A DNA stretch of 10,928 nucleotides from Lachnospiraceae bacterium (GCA_009774465.1 VSNT01000123.1:1-10928), one strand, 5' to 3'; positions 1 to 6,560 are shown, counted from the stretch's first letter. Numbers and translations are program-made. The notes: a model not told the origin generated them from the letters alone.

Positions 1-5
1 CGCAG

Positions 6-48
6 AAAATCGCTGAACCCCAATAAACACAAGGGATACAGCGATTTT
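6..48. terminator. Hairpin terminator downstream of the MATE gene, possibly bidirectional
   Basis: A perfect 10-bp inverted repeat (6-15 against 39-48, arms AAAATCGCTG and CAGCGATTTT) encloses a 23-nt loop that can form a further CCC/GGG stem (18-20 with 33-35). Read on the plus strand it is followed by T tracts; read on the minus strand by TTTTCTG. It can therefore end the minus-strand MATE transcript and any convergent transcript from the left. A weaker hairpin with a bulge (about 68-102, GATTTT/AAAATC core) lies between it and the MATE stop codon. Confidence 0.65.
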
Positions 49-112
49 TTCTTTAAATAACTGTCAAAGACGGGATTTTATCACAGCCAAGCAAAAATCG
101 TCAAATTCATCT

Positions 113-1489
113 TTAAACCGCCCTGTTTTTCCATTTTCCCCTTTTATAAAAAATAAACGTAATTAAAGCGCCAATCAGCCAGGAAGCCAAAAGGGATATA
201 AAGATGCATTCCTGTCTTCCGGTAGGAAGCTCAGGTGTTCTTGTAAGAAAAGAAATTCCATAGGCAATAGGCACACGAATAAAAATCGTTGTAACAATGG
301 AAATCCACATAGGAGTCATAGTGTCACCTGCTCCACGCATCACGCCGGAAAGACTCTGGGTTACCGCCATAGCAATATAGCCAACTGCAAGAATCCCCAT
401 CATGTTCCGGCTCAATTCCACCAGCTCCGGCGTCCCTGTAAAAATCCCCATAAGCGCCTTGCCAAACACTAAAATCAAAGAAGTAATCACAGCGGAAACT
501 CCCACAGCAATTAAGGTTCCCTGCTTTGCTCCCTGATCTACTCTGTCGCCCTGTTTTGCCCCTACATTCTGCCCTGCATACGTAGTCATTGCTGTTCCAA
601 AAGAAAAGTTGGGCATCATGGCAAATCCATCCACACGCATGACAATTACATTTGCCGCAATAAACATTTCTCCAAAACTGTTGGTAAGAGACTGGACTAC
701 GATCATTGCCATAGAAAAAATTGCCTGAGTCACTCCGGAAGGCAGACCCAAACGGATGATTTTTCCAGTATACTTTTTCTTTAGTTTCATATAACAAAGC
801 TTTAAGTCAAAAAGCTCTTTCATTTTCATCAGACGTATCAGACAAAGCAGTGCGGAAACCGCCTGCGCAATCACTGTGGCCAGTGCAACTCCATTAACCC
901 CCATTCCAAGCTTTGCCACAAACAAAAGGTCAAGAATAATATTAATCACAGTAGATACCAAAAGATAAGCAAGGGCTGACATGGAATCCCCAAGCCCGCG
1001 CAGCACACCGCTTAAAATATTGTAAAAAGCCAGACCGCCCACGCCGATAAACAAAATCAGTAAATAAGAATGGCACCAGTCAATGATAGATTCCGGCGTA
1101 TCCAAAAGCTCCAGCAATGGCCTTGCCACCAAAGATGCCGCTACCATTACAAACAGCGTTGCAATCCCTGTAAGCGTAATACAGTTGCCAATGGTTGCAG
1201 ATAATTTTTCTCTTTCCCTTGCGCCAAAATACTGGGACACCATGATACCTGCTCCCACACTGATTCCAATAAAAAGCACGATCAAAAGATTCAGAATAGG
1301 TCCCGCGCTTCCTACTGCCGCCAATGCATTGTCTCCCACATAATTTCCCACCACTACACTGTCTACTGTATTATAAAGCTGCTGTGCAATATTTCCCACC
1401 AGCATGGGAACCGCAAACAACACAATCTTTTTCCAGGGCGTCCCTTCCGTCATGTCCACCGGTTCCACAAATTTCTTTACCCAATCCAT
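113..1489 (-). CDS. MATE family multidrug/cation efflux transporter
   Basis: This 458-residue polytopic membrane protein matches the usual length and layout of MATE transporters: two homologous halves of about six transmembrane helices each. The N-terminal part contains the family-typical stretch with PMLVGNIAQQLYNTVDSVVVG (around residues 28-48), followed by GISVGAGIMVSQYFGA (about 75-90). The second half carries the matching repeat with GLPSGVTQAIFSM and the GVMRGAGDT element. MATE proteins export drugs, toxins or metabolites in exchange for Na+ or H+; the substrate cannot be read from sequence. The start has only a weak AAAGG-like ribosome binding site about 13 nt upstream; an internal ATG at residue 13 is possible. 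The gene follows the M20 hydrolase with a 41-bp gap and no terminator, so it is probably co-transcribed with it. Confidence 0.93.
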   Translation of the reverse strand: MDWVKKFVEPVDMTEGTPWKKIVLFAVPMLVGNIAQQLYNTVDSVVVGNYVGDNALAAVGSAGPILNLLIVLFIGISVGAGIMVSQYFGAREREKLSATIGNCITLTGIATLFVMVAASLVARPLLELLDTPESIIDWCHSYLLILFIGVGGLAFYNILSGVLRGLGDSMSALAYLLVSTVINIILDLLFVAKLGMGVNGVALATVIAQAVSALLCLIRLMKMKELFDLKLCYMKLKKKYTGKIIRLGLPSGVTQAIFSMAMIVVQSLTNSFGEMFIAANVIVMRVDGFAMMPNFSFGTAMTTYAGQNVGAKQGDRVDQGAKQGTLIAVGVSAVITSLILVFGKALMGIFTGTPELVELSRNMMGILAVGYIAMAVTQSLSGVMRGAGDTMTPMWISIVTTIFIRVPIAYGISFLTRTPELPTGRQECIFISLLASWLIGALITFIFYKRGKWKNRAV

Positions 1490-1530
1490 AATGATACCCG
1501 TGCCTTTCTTTTTATTACCATTGGAGTCTC

Positions 1531-2976
1531 CTACAGTACCTGAAACAGCCTGACATAAAATTCCACTGTTTTCACCAGCGTGTCAATGGGAATCCTCTCA
1601 TTATTTCCATGAATCATTGCCCGCTCTTCCTTAGAAAGCCGCATGGCGGAAAAGCGGTATACCCGGTCGGTAATCCTGCAGTAATGCCTGGAATCGCTGC
1701 AGGCCATCATAAGATATGGAGACACTACTGCCTCCGGCCAGGTCTGATGAATCACTGCTTTTAACTTTTCCCACTCCTTACAGGAAGTGTTGGAATAAAT
1801 AGAAGGATTCATACCATTTACAAGTCTAAGAGTGATTTTATCATTCTTAATCACTTTCGCCAAGTACTCTTTTGCAGTTTCAATGGTGTCATTGCCCAAA
1901 AGGCGCATATTGATGCCAAAGCCTGCTTTAGGCGGCAGCACATTATAGGCATTGCTGCCCTCCATCTTAGTGACTGCCACTGTGGTGCGCATCATGGCAT
2001 TCAGCTCTCCGCCGCTTTTTTTACAAATCCCATCCAGAACAGGGGCAAAGCACCATAAGTTTGCAAAAATCACCCGATACAAAAAAGTGGAGTGTCTTCC
2101 CAGTGTGTCAAACATTTCCGCGACAGGTTTGGTCAACTGTCTTTTAAAAGGATGGTCTTCTATTCGGGTAACTGCCCTGGCAAGCTGCCCTAAGATAGTG
2201 TGTACCGGCGGTGTGGAGGCATGACCGCCTTCCGAATCCATAGAAAAGTCCATGTTCACACTTCCTTTTTCTCCAATTCCCACAAGAGCGCATTCCTTTG
2301 AAACGCCAGGGAACACATGGTCAACCACTGCTCCTCCTTCATCCACCACAATAGCAGGCTTTACTCCCTTTTTCTCCAGAAAGGAAACAATCTCTGCGCA
2401 GGAATTTCCGTCGATTTCTTCTTCTCCTGAAAAGGATAAATACAGATCATTTTCAGGCACATATCCTTCCTGCAGCATCTGCTCCAATGCTTCCATAATA
2501 CCGCAGAGGGTTCCTTTGGTATCCAGCGTCCCTCTCCCCCAGATGCATCCGTCCTCTATTATGCCTTCAAAAGCCGGCCTGTTCCAGCCTTCTTCCTCTA
2601 CCGGAACCACATCATAGTGAGCCATGCAGACAGAAGGCTTTTCTTGCAATTTTCCAGAAAGGAAATATAAAATTCCGCTTTTTCCAATCCGTTCAAGCTG
2701 ACACTTTTTATGTATGTTTGGAAACCGCTCTGTCAGAAGACTTCTGAATTTTGAAAACTCTTCCCAGTCTACCAGAGAATCATCCCGGTTAGACACCGTT
2801 TTCAGCCGAATCATGGCTGCCATATCCGCAACAATCTTATCCCTGTTTAATTTTATTTTCTCTTCCTTTACCGGCTCCGGCTCCTGCGGCTTAAATGCTG
2901 CCGCTCTTACTAAAATAACCGCGACAACCACCAGCAGCGCCGCACACAAAATACCTGCTATCATCCATCCAATCAT
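1531..2976 (-). CDS. Membrane-anchored M20 family metallohydrolase (PM20D1/Cps1-like)
   Basis: A 481-residue zinc-dependent hydrolase of peptidase family M20. An N-terminal hydrophobic segment (about residues 5-25) should anchor it in the membrane or act as an uncleaved signal. All family metal and catalytic residues are visible: His120 in AHYDVVP, Asp152 in RGTLDTKG, Glu185-Glu186 in SGEEE, Asp212 in VVDEGG and His456 in IHGNNE. GGHAS near residue 252 belongs to the lid/dimerisation domain. Length, N-terminal anchor and the WGRGTLDTKG style resemble the Cps1 carboxypeptidase/PM20D1 N-acyl amino acid hydrolase group rather than short PepT or DapE enzymes. I chose ATG 2976 because GGAGG sits 5 nt upstream; the ATG at 2988 runs directly into that GGAGG and has no site of its own. 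It follows two membrane protein genes that may deliver its substrate. The substrate is not deducible. Confidence 0.9.
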   Translation of the reverse strand: MIGWMIAGILCAALLVVVAVILVRAAAFKPQEPEPVKEEKIKLNRDKIVADMAAMIRLKTVSNRDDSLVDWEEFSKFRSLLTERFPNIHKKCQLERIGKSGILYFLSGKLQEKPSVCMAHYDVVPVEEEGWNRPAFEGIIEDGCIWGRGTLDTKGTLCGIMEALEQMLQEGYVPENDLYLSFSGEEEIDGNSCAEIVSFLEKKGVKPAIVVDEGGAVVDHVFPGVSKECALVGIGEKGSVNMDFSMDSEGGHASTPPVHTILGQLARAVTRIEDHPFKRQLTKPVAEMFDTLGRHSTFLYRVIFANLWCFAPVLDGICKKSGGELNAMMRTTVAVTKMEGSNAYNVLPPKAGFGINMRLLGNDTIETAKEYLAKVIKNDKITLRLVNGMNPSIYSNTSCKEWEKLKAVIHQTWPEAVVSPYLMMACSDSRHYCRITDRVYRFSAMRLSKEERAMIHGNNERIPIDTLVKTVEFYVRLFQVL

Positions 2977-2981
2977 TATTT

Positions 2982-2986
2982 CCTCC
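2982..2986 (-). promoter_or_regulatory. Ribosome binding site fixing the M20 hydrolase start
   Basis: GGAGG on the minus strand, 5 nt before ATG 2976. The site adjoins an alternative in-frame ATG (2988), so the longer reading would place the Shine-Dalgarno inside the coding sequence; no other site lies upstream of 2988. Confidence 0.75.
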
Positions 2987-2993
2987 ATTTCGA

Positions 2994-3112
2994 AGCGTTT
3001 TACGCTGAGAAAGCGAGCGAAATGTCAGATTTCGCTCTGCCATTACGGAATTTGTGACGCTTCGGCACAAATTCCTGGTTGAATAAATTGCTATCAATTA
3101 ATTTATTCAACC
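2994..3112. repeat. Cluster of four tandem intergenic palindromes
   Basis: The 136-bp spacer between the small membrane protein gene and the M20 gene is almost entirely palindromic. Perfect stems are 3077-3089/3100-3112 (13 bp, GGTTGAATAAATT), 3047-3056/3066-3075 (10 bp, GGAATTTGTG), 3015-3023/3029-3037 (9 bp, GAGCGAAAT) and 2994-2998/3002-3006 (5 bp, AGCGT). The loop of the second hairpin (3057-3064) is also the exact complement of 2991-2998, so an alternative long-range pairing exists. None of the stems is followed by a T run in the direction of transcription, which argues against a simple terminator. It may be a dispersed palindromic repeat (REP/MITE-like) or a structured mRNA element that sets expression between the two genes. 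Both are inferences; the inverted repeats themselves are seen directly. Confidence 0.8.
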
Positions 3113-3766
3113 TTATACCCATCCCTTCTTATACATAATTCTTGCTGCTGCCAGCGCAATTAAAACACCTACCGGCACTAAAACCCCTACCGAACCGGCA
3201 AGGGAAGGCACTGCTAGGAATAAAACTACCATAAAAAGAAGAGGTGTAATGGCCAGCTTCCAGTTTTTGCTTACATATACCACTGCAAGACCGCCAAACA
3301 GGGCAGGCAGAATATTGTCAAATGCAGGCACTAAAACCGGCGAATTTAAAATCGGCGTAATTAGTGTAAGACCGCAGACTCCAATCACTAAAACCAGTGT
3401 TGTCACAATGGAACAGGTTGCAATAGCAATGGTGGAAATCACTTCCCCTTCTTCCGTTCCCGGCTTCACCTGGGCATTTTCCATTGCATTTAACGCACTG
3501 GGAGCCTTTAGACTGGTTAAATTTCCGGTAACAAAAGCCAGATAGGTTCCTCCGGTCCCCAGCATGGGCGTATAGGTGATTACCTCAATTACACCTACCG
3601 TCCAGTAAATGGGAGCAACTCCCAAAAGCCCCTTTAACACTGCTGTTCCCTGAGGCCATGCATCATAGTACAGGCAGACAGCCACAGGTACCATAAGCAC
3701 CACTACTACTGCCGTCCAAATCCATATTTTTCCATATCTATCGGTTTTTTTCATATAATTGCTCAT
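3113..3766 (-). CDS. Small polytopic membrane protein, partner of the DUF5058-like protein
   Basis: A 217-residue membrane protein that I do not recognise by name. It has a short charged N-terminus (to about residue 12) and roughly five to six hydrophobic segments (about 15-33, 45-65, 110-135, 147-162, 168-184 and 188-208). A conserved-looking, glycine-rich stretch TPMLGTGGTYLAFVTGNLTS (about 66-85) precedes a hydrophilic loop rich in Glu (about 88-107). ATG 3766 is preferred because an AGAAGGGAG ribosome binding site lies just before it; a longer in-frame reading to 3865 would run through the upstream gene and has no support. It begins 14 nt after the stop of the DUF5058-like gene, so the two are surely co-transcribed and may form a two-subunit transporter or channel. 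The function is inferred only from the neighbours. Confidence 0.85.
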   Translation of the reverse strand: MSNYMKKTDRYGKIWIWTAVVVVLMVPVAVCLYYDAWPQGTAVLKGLLGVAPIYWTVGVIEVITYTPMLGTGGTYLAFVTGNLTSLKAPSALNAMENAQVKPGTEEGEVISTIAIATCSIVTTLVLVIGVCGLTLITPILNSPVLVPAFDNILPALFGGLAVVYVSKNWKLAITPLLFMVVLFLAVPSLAGSVGVLVPVGVLIALAAARIMYKKGWV

Positions 3767-3780
3767 TATACTGCTCCCTT

Positions 3781-4506
3781 CTAACTGATAATCATCGGTG
3801 TAATCAGTACTGCAAAAATCATTGCTCCTACCATGCTGATTGCAAGGGCATAAGTTTCCAGCCATTTCATGTTACATTTTTTAATTAACAGCCCGCATAT
3901 ACTCATAATTGCAGCAGACACCAGCAGCACAAAAATGGGAATCCAGCCTGCAATGCCTTTTCGCACATCTGCAAACACCATGCCAAGAAAAGCGGAAATC
4001 ATCCCAAGAAACATAGAAGTTAAAAACAAATCCCCCCATTTACTGTCTTTTGTTTTAATTTTCAGCATTCCTCCCTGAATCTTTTTCATAAGAATCGGCG
4101 GCAGAATAATGCTGGGCAGTATCCCAAGCGTCATAACCCATGCAATCGCGGAAAAGGTTCCTGCATCTGTTATTGTCCGGGACAGGGAAATTCCCAGCGC
4201 ATTGGCGGTGGAAGTTGCTGCCGGAAGCTCGTAGGTGATTGCTCCAATCACACTCATACGAATCCAGGGCAGCGGAATTCCAAGAAACTTTGACAGTGTT
4301 ACAATGCCAATCAAAATAGAAATTGCCGGCGCAATGGTGAATACTGATGTGGAAATAATTGTCCTTTTTAATCTGCTGCTTTCCATTCCCAGCTCTTTTC
4401 CCCTTTTATAAGCCCTTATCAAAAAGAAAAAAGACTGGGCCAGCACAAAAACAATGACGCAGATTGCCAGAATGTACATAAATATACTGTTTACGTTAAA
4501 TGTCAT
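3781..4506 (-). CDS. DUF5058-like polytopic membrane protein
   Basis: A 241-residue integral membrane protein resembling the uncharacterised DUF5058 family, from memory of the family style rather than a search. Hydrophobic segments lie at about residues 8-28, 48-70, 80-100, 112-140, 158-180, 185-205 and 215-238. The central loop contains GAITYELPAATSTANALG (about 85-102), a polar, small-residue-rich segment that could line a substrate path. ATG 4506 is chosen because GGAGG stands 8 nt upstream; the in-frame ATG at 4542 has none. It leads a tight pair with the next membrane protein gene and lies upstream of the M20 hydrolase, so it may be one half of an uptake system feeding that enzyme. No clear promoter is seen in the 93 bp before it, so it may be read from the upstream gene. 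Confidence 0.85.
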   Translation of the reverse strand: MTFNVNSIFMYILAICVIVFVLAQSFFFLIRAYKRGKELGMESSRLKRTIISTSVFTIAPAISILIGIVTLSKFLGIPLPWIRMSVIGAITYELPAATSTANALGISLSRTITDAGTFSAIAWVMTLGILPSIILPPILMKKIQGGMLKIKTKDSKWGDLFLTSMFLGMISAFLGMVFADVRKGIAGWIPIFVLLVSAAIMSICGLLIKKCNMKWLETYALAISMVGAMIFAVLITPMIIS

Positions 4507-4514
4507 CTTTCTAT

Positions 4515-4519
4515 CCTCC
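4515..4519 (-). promoter_or_regulatory. Ribosome binding site fixing the DUF5058-like start
   Basis: GGAGG on the minus strand with an 8-nt spacer to ATG 4506. It lies inside the longer in-frame reading from 4542 and makes that start unlikely. Confidence 0.8.
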
Positions 4520-4599
4520 GTTAATTTTTCTTCTAATGCCATTGCATATCACAGGCACTGCCCGCGATACTGCTCAAATACAAAGTGTGAAAAATGTTT

Positions 4600-4989
4600 T
4601 CACCCTGTCAGATCATAACTTTCAAGAATCATCCGCTTAATATCCTCATCCGGCACGGTTCCATCCAGTATCACGGAATTCCAGTGCTTTTTATTTAAAT
4701 GATATGCCGGTATTACTGATGAAAAAGTCTGCCGCCAGAAATCCCGCCACTTGGGATCACACTTTAAATTCACCCAGACATGACCATCCCTGTCAAAAAT
4801 CCATGCAAAAACCTTCCGGCTTTTTTTATGCCGGATCACACACCAGTTAGGATCATGAAACGGGTAATCCTCATATACCCCTTTCAATTTAAGACAGTAC
4901 GCAATCACGTCCTTACGAAGCGTCAAATGTCCATTCATCTCTCCATCTGACAAATCAGAGCTGTTTTTATTTTCCTGTATTGCTGTCAT
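4600..4989 (-). CDS. YjbR/MmcQ family protein
   Basis: A 129-residue soluble protein of the YjbR/MmcQ family (CyaY-like fold). The typical features are present: an N-terminal helix leading to KGVYEDYPFHDP (about residues 36-47), a strand pair with KVFAWIFDRDGHVWVNLKCDP (about 59-79, in two parts), and the family-typical C-terminal PAYHLNKKHWNSVILDG (about 94-110) followed by VPDEDIKRMILESY. Family members are often called DNA-binding, but their cellular role is not settled. The first 20 residues are a hydrophilic extension that could be trimmed at Met19, but ATG 4989 has a good GGGAGG site with a 7-nt spacer, so it is kept. An extended -10 lies just upstream. A short AT-rich hairpin overlaps the stop codon (4587-4603), too weak to call as a terminator. 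Confidence 0.88.
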   Translation of the reverse strand: MTAIQENKNSSDLSDGEMNGHLTLRKDVIAYCLKLKGVYEDYPFHDPNWCVIRHKKSRKVFAWIFDRDGHVWVNLKCDPKWRDFWRQTFSSVIPAYHLNKKHWNSVILDGTVPDEDIKRMILESYDLTG

Positions 4990-5012
4990 CTTCTTTCCTC
5001 CCGCTAACCTAC

Positions 5013-5018
5013 ACTATA
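5013..5018 (-). promoter_or_regulatory. Extended -10 promoter element of the YjbR-like gene
   Basis: The minus strand reads TGGTATAGT, an extended -10 (TGn plus TATAGT), about 25 nt before the start codon and just downstream of the clpP terminator. No good -35 lies at the usual distance, which is acceptable for an extended -10 promoter. Confidence 0.5.
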
Positions 5019-5034
5019 CCAGACTCTGACAAAG

Positions 5035-5078
5035 AAAGAAACACCAACTCAAACAATATAATGAACTGGTGTTTCTTT
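5035..5078 (-). terminator. Rho-independent terminator of the araC-type/clpP operon
   Basis: A perfect 12-bp stem (5035-5046 with 5067-5078, arms AAAGAAACACCA and TGGTGTTTCTTT) with a 20-nt loop stands 15 nt after the clpP stop. On the minus strand it continues into a T-rich tail (CTTTGTC). The stem is AT-rich but long. Confidence 0.7.
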
Positions 5079-5093
5079 TGGTGAAATATTTTA

Positions 5094-5684
5094 TCAGCGC
5101 TTCCTTAGAATTTTATCTATTATTCCAAATTTTAATGCTTCTTCGGCTGTCAGGTAATTATCTCTTTGCGTTGCGGCTTCTATCTCTTCTTCTGTTTTTC
5201 CCGTATTTTCAGCCAGAATACGGTTCAGTCTTTTTTTGCTTTGCTGAATATGATCAGATACAATTTTTATATCTGTCGCCTGCCCCTGCACTCCATTCCC
5301 ATGAATTGCAGGCTGATGAATCATAATCTCTGCATTTGGCAGCGCCATACGCTTTCCCTTCTTCCCTCCTGCCAGTAAAAAAGCTCCAAAGCTGGCGGCC
5401 ATGCCAAGACATATTGTAGAAACATCACACCTGATATACTGCATGGTATCGTAAATTGCCAGGCCTGCTGAAATAGAACCTCCCGGGCTGTTTATATAAA
5501 ACTGAATATCCTTTTCAGGATCCTGTGCTTCCAAAAAAAGCATTTGTGCAATGATAATGCCGGCGGTTACATCACTTACCTCTTCTCTTAAAAACACAAT
5601 TCTGTCAGAAAGCAGCCTTGAATAAATATCATAACTTCTTTCTCCTGTACTTGTCTGTTCAACTACATATGGCAATACACTCAT
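5094..5684 (-). CDS. clpP: ATP-dependent Clp protease proteolytic subunit, probable accessory paralogue
   Basis: A 196-residue serine peptidase of family S14. The catalytic triad is intact: Ser98 in GMAASFGAFLL, His123 in MIHQP and Asp175 in TQRDNYLTAEEA. The N-terminal region (VVEQTSTGERSYDIYSRLL) keeps the family pattern. After the catalytic His, the segment AIHGNGV precedes QGQATD; compared from memory with Bacillus subtilis ClpP (LGGA in that place) it is three residues longer, consistent with Asp175 in place of Asp172. ClpP forms a two-ring tetradecamer that degrades proteins delivered by Clp ATPases. Main clpP genes of this group usually sit with tig, clpX or lon; this one instead overlaps an AraC-type regulator gene by 4 bp (ATGA), so translational coupling is likely. 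The weak AGAAGGCAGGG site before the ATG fits coupling. It is probably a second ClpP; the main copy is not in view. Confidence 0.93.
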   Translation of the reverse strand: MSVLPYVVEQTSTGERSYDIYSRLLSDRIVFLREEVSDVTAGIIIAQMLFLEAQDPEKDIQFYINSPGGSISAGLAIYDTMQYIRCDVSTICLGMAASFGAFLLAGGKKGKRMALPNAEIMIHQPAIHGNGVQGQATDIKIVSDHIQQSKKRLNRILAENTGKTEEEIEAATQRDNYLTAEEALKFGIIDKILRKR

Positions 5685-6097
5685 GCTGCTGCCCTGCCTT
5701 CTATAAAAAGATGCAGATTTGATTTTGGTCTGCCTTTCAATTTCATGCCAATTTGATTTTGCCTGTACCTGGCTTCACCAATTTTCCTGTATTTCTGCGG
5801 TGTGCACATAAATTCGTTACAAAAAGCCCTGGTAAATGCCTGCTGGGAACTGTAGCCCGCTTCAAATGCAATCTCTATAATAGGTTTTCTGCTTTCCACC
5901 AGTTTTCCTGCCGCTTCGGCAAGACGCCTGCTCTGAATATATTTATGCAAAGTTATCCCCATATTTCTTTTAAACTGCCTTGCCAGATAAAATTTTGAAT
6001 AACTCAACTCTTTTGCTATTTTTTCTAAGGTCAGTTCTTTATTCAAATGACTTTCAATATAAAAAAGCACCTGCTCTGTCACTGTTTTTTCACCCAT
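5681..6097 (-). CDS. Stand-alone AraC-type transcriptional regulator
   Basis: A 138-residue regulator made almost entirely of the AraC/XylS DNA-binding domain. The first helix-turn-helix lies at about residues 22-45 (LTLEKIAKELSYSKFYLARQF) and the second at about 71-95, with the AraC signature IIEIAFEAGYSSQQAFTRAF and the closing TPQKYR at 99-104. No sensor domain precedes it, so it resembles MarA/SoxS/Rob-type activators. The basic C-terminal tail (about 106-138) has no recognisable fold; related proteins often carry a GyrI-like ligand domain there, and here it is absent. An AAAGGAG site lies 9 nt before the ATG. Its stop overlaps the clpP start, so it probably controls the level of the linked ClpP, itself or a stress response. 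That role is inferred from position only. Confidence 0.92.
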   Translation of the reverse strand: MGEKTVTEQVLFYIESHLNKELTLEKIAKELSYSKFYLARQFKRNMGITLHKYIQSRRLAEAAGKLVESRKPIIEIAFEAGYSSQQAFTRAFCNEFMCTPQKYRKIGEARYRQNQIGMKLKGRPKSNLHLFIEGRAAA

Positions 6098-6155
6098 ACG
6101 AATCTGCTCCTTTTATTCTTTTTTTCACTTGCCCCTTCTTTAAAAAGGCATTTTC

Positions 6156-6164
6156 ATTATATCA
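6156..6164 (-). promoter_or_regulatory. Extended -10 promoter of the araC-type/clpP operon
   Basis: The minus strand reads TGATATAAT, a consensus extended -10 (TGn-TATAAT), about 60 nt before the regulator start. There is no clear -35 at 16-18 nt. Two short dyads flank it: CCTTTAAGG (6165-6173) and the near-palindrome at 6134-6148. Either could be an operator; this is inference. Confidence 0.6.
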
Positions 6165-6204
6165 CCTTAAAGGGCAGTCTGTTTTAATAAAAATTGCCTT
6201 CTTG

Positions 6205-6486
6205 GCAGAATATACAATACAAGATTTAGTTATTAAAATTCCTTTCCTGCTTAATTTCACCCTTTTTCCTGAGTATCCCGAATTTTATTCTACATATCAA
6301 TTTTTAAATGCAAAAAATTATGCGAAATATAGTGACAAGTTGCGCCTTTGTGTGTTAAACTTAACTCGTATAGATTTAGCTGATGAAGAAGATAAACGTT
6401 ACCATCTTGATATGCTGGCTACCCAGGAGAAAACCATTAATAAGCAAAAACAACTATCCGACGCTTTAGCACAAATCAAAAAATAA
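6205..6486 (+). pseudogene. Decayed C-terminal fragment of a PD-(D/E)XK nuclease-type transposase (Rpn-like)
   Basis: The plus-strand frame ending at 6486 contains a stretch typical of the middle to C-terminal part of the PD-(D/E)XK nuclease family transposases common in Clostridia: LLNFTLFPEYPEFYSTYQFL (6247-6306), then the YSDKLRLCVLNL stretch (6331-6366) and DLADEEDKRYHLD (6373-6411). The N-terminal nuclease core with the catalytic acidic and Lys residues is missing. The usual continuation after this point (an Ala-rich, Trp-containing segment) is replaced by a short Lys/Gln-rich tail (KTINKQKQLSDALAQIKK), suggesting an internal deletion. No ribosome binding site or plausible start precedes it, and upstream sequence is the promoter region of the minus-strand operon. 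It is the only coding trace on the plus strand. The family match is from memory; the upstream limit is approximate. Confidence 0.65.
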
Positions 6487-6491
6487 TAAAT

Positions 6492-6537
6492 AAGCCTGTT
6501 AATTGACACAAAACATATCACTAACAGGCTTGTTTTT
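6492..6537. terminator. Hairpin terminator between the transposase fragment and the EAL gene, probably bidirectional
   Basis: A perfect 10-bp stem (AAGCCTGTTA at 6492-6501, TAACAGGCTT at 6522-6531) with a 20-nt loop. On the plus strand it is followed by GTTTTT just after the transposase fragment stop; on the minus strand it is followed by TATTTATTATTTTTT, after the end of the EAL-domain gene. It can serve both. Confidence 0.75.
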
Positions 6538-6560
6538 AATCTTTTCACGCTCTATTATAA

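Noticed and set aside
324..797. Minus-strand open frame in another phase inside the MATE gene
   Set aside because: It overlaps the transporter fully and its translation is a frame-shifted shadow of it, rich in Cys, Trp and Tyr.
3077..3112. The 13-bp hairpin right after the small membrane protein gene as a terminator
   Set aside because: The stem is AT-rich and followed by AGGAATTTG rather than a T run, so it is treated as part of the palindrome cluster.
3767..3865. In-frame upstream extension of the small membrane protein (33 more residues)
   Set aside because: It would run through the end of the DUF5058-like gene, reads as a non-membrane Cys-rich tail unlike the rest, and a good ribosome binding site stands before ATG 3766.
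4554..4562. Short palindrome GGCACTGCC before the DUF5058-like gene as an operator
   Set aside because: Nine bases with an odd centre can occur by chance, and no promoter elements could be placed around it.
4587..4603. Hairpin GTGAAAA/TTTTCAC across the YjbR-like stop as a terminator
   Set aside because: The stem is 7 bp, AT-rich, overlaps the stop codon and has no T run on the minus strand; read-through into the next gene is likely.
5980..6204. Upstream part of the plus-strand frame that holds the transposase relic
   Set aside because: It overlaps the start of the AraC-type gene and its promoter, and its translation is low-complexity and Phe-rich with no resemblance to the family; only the downstream part is kept.
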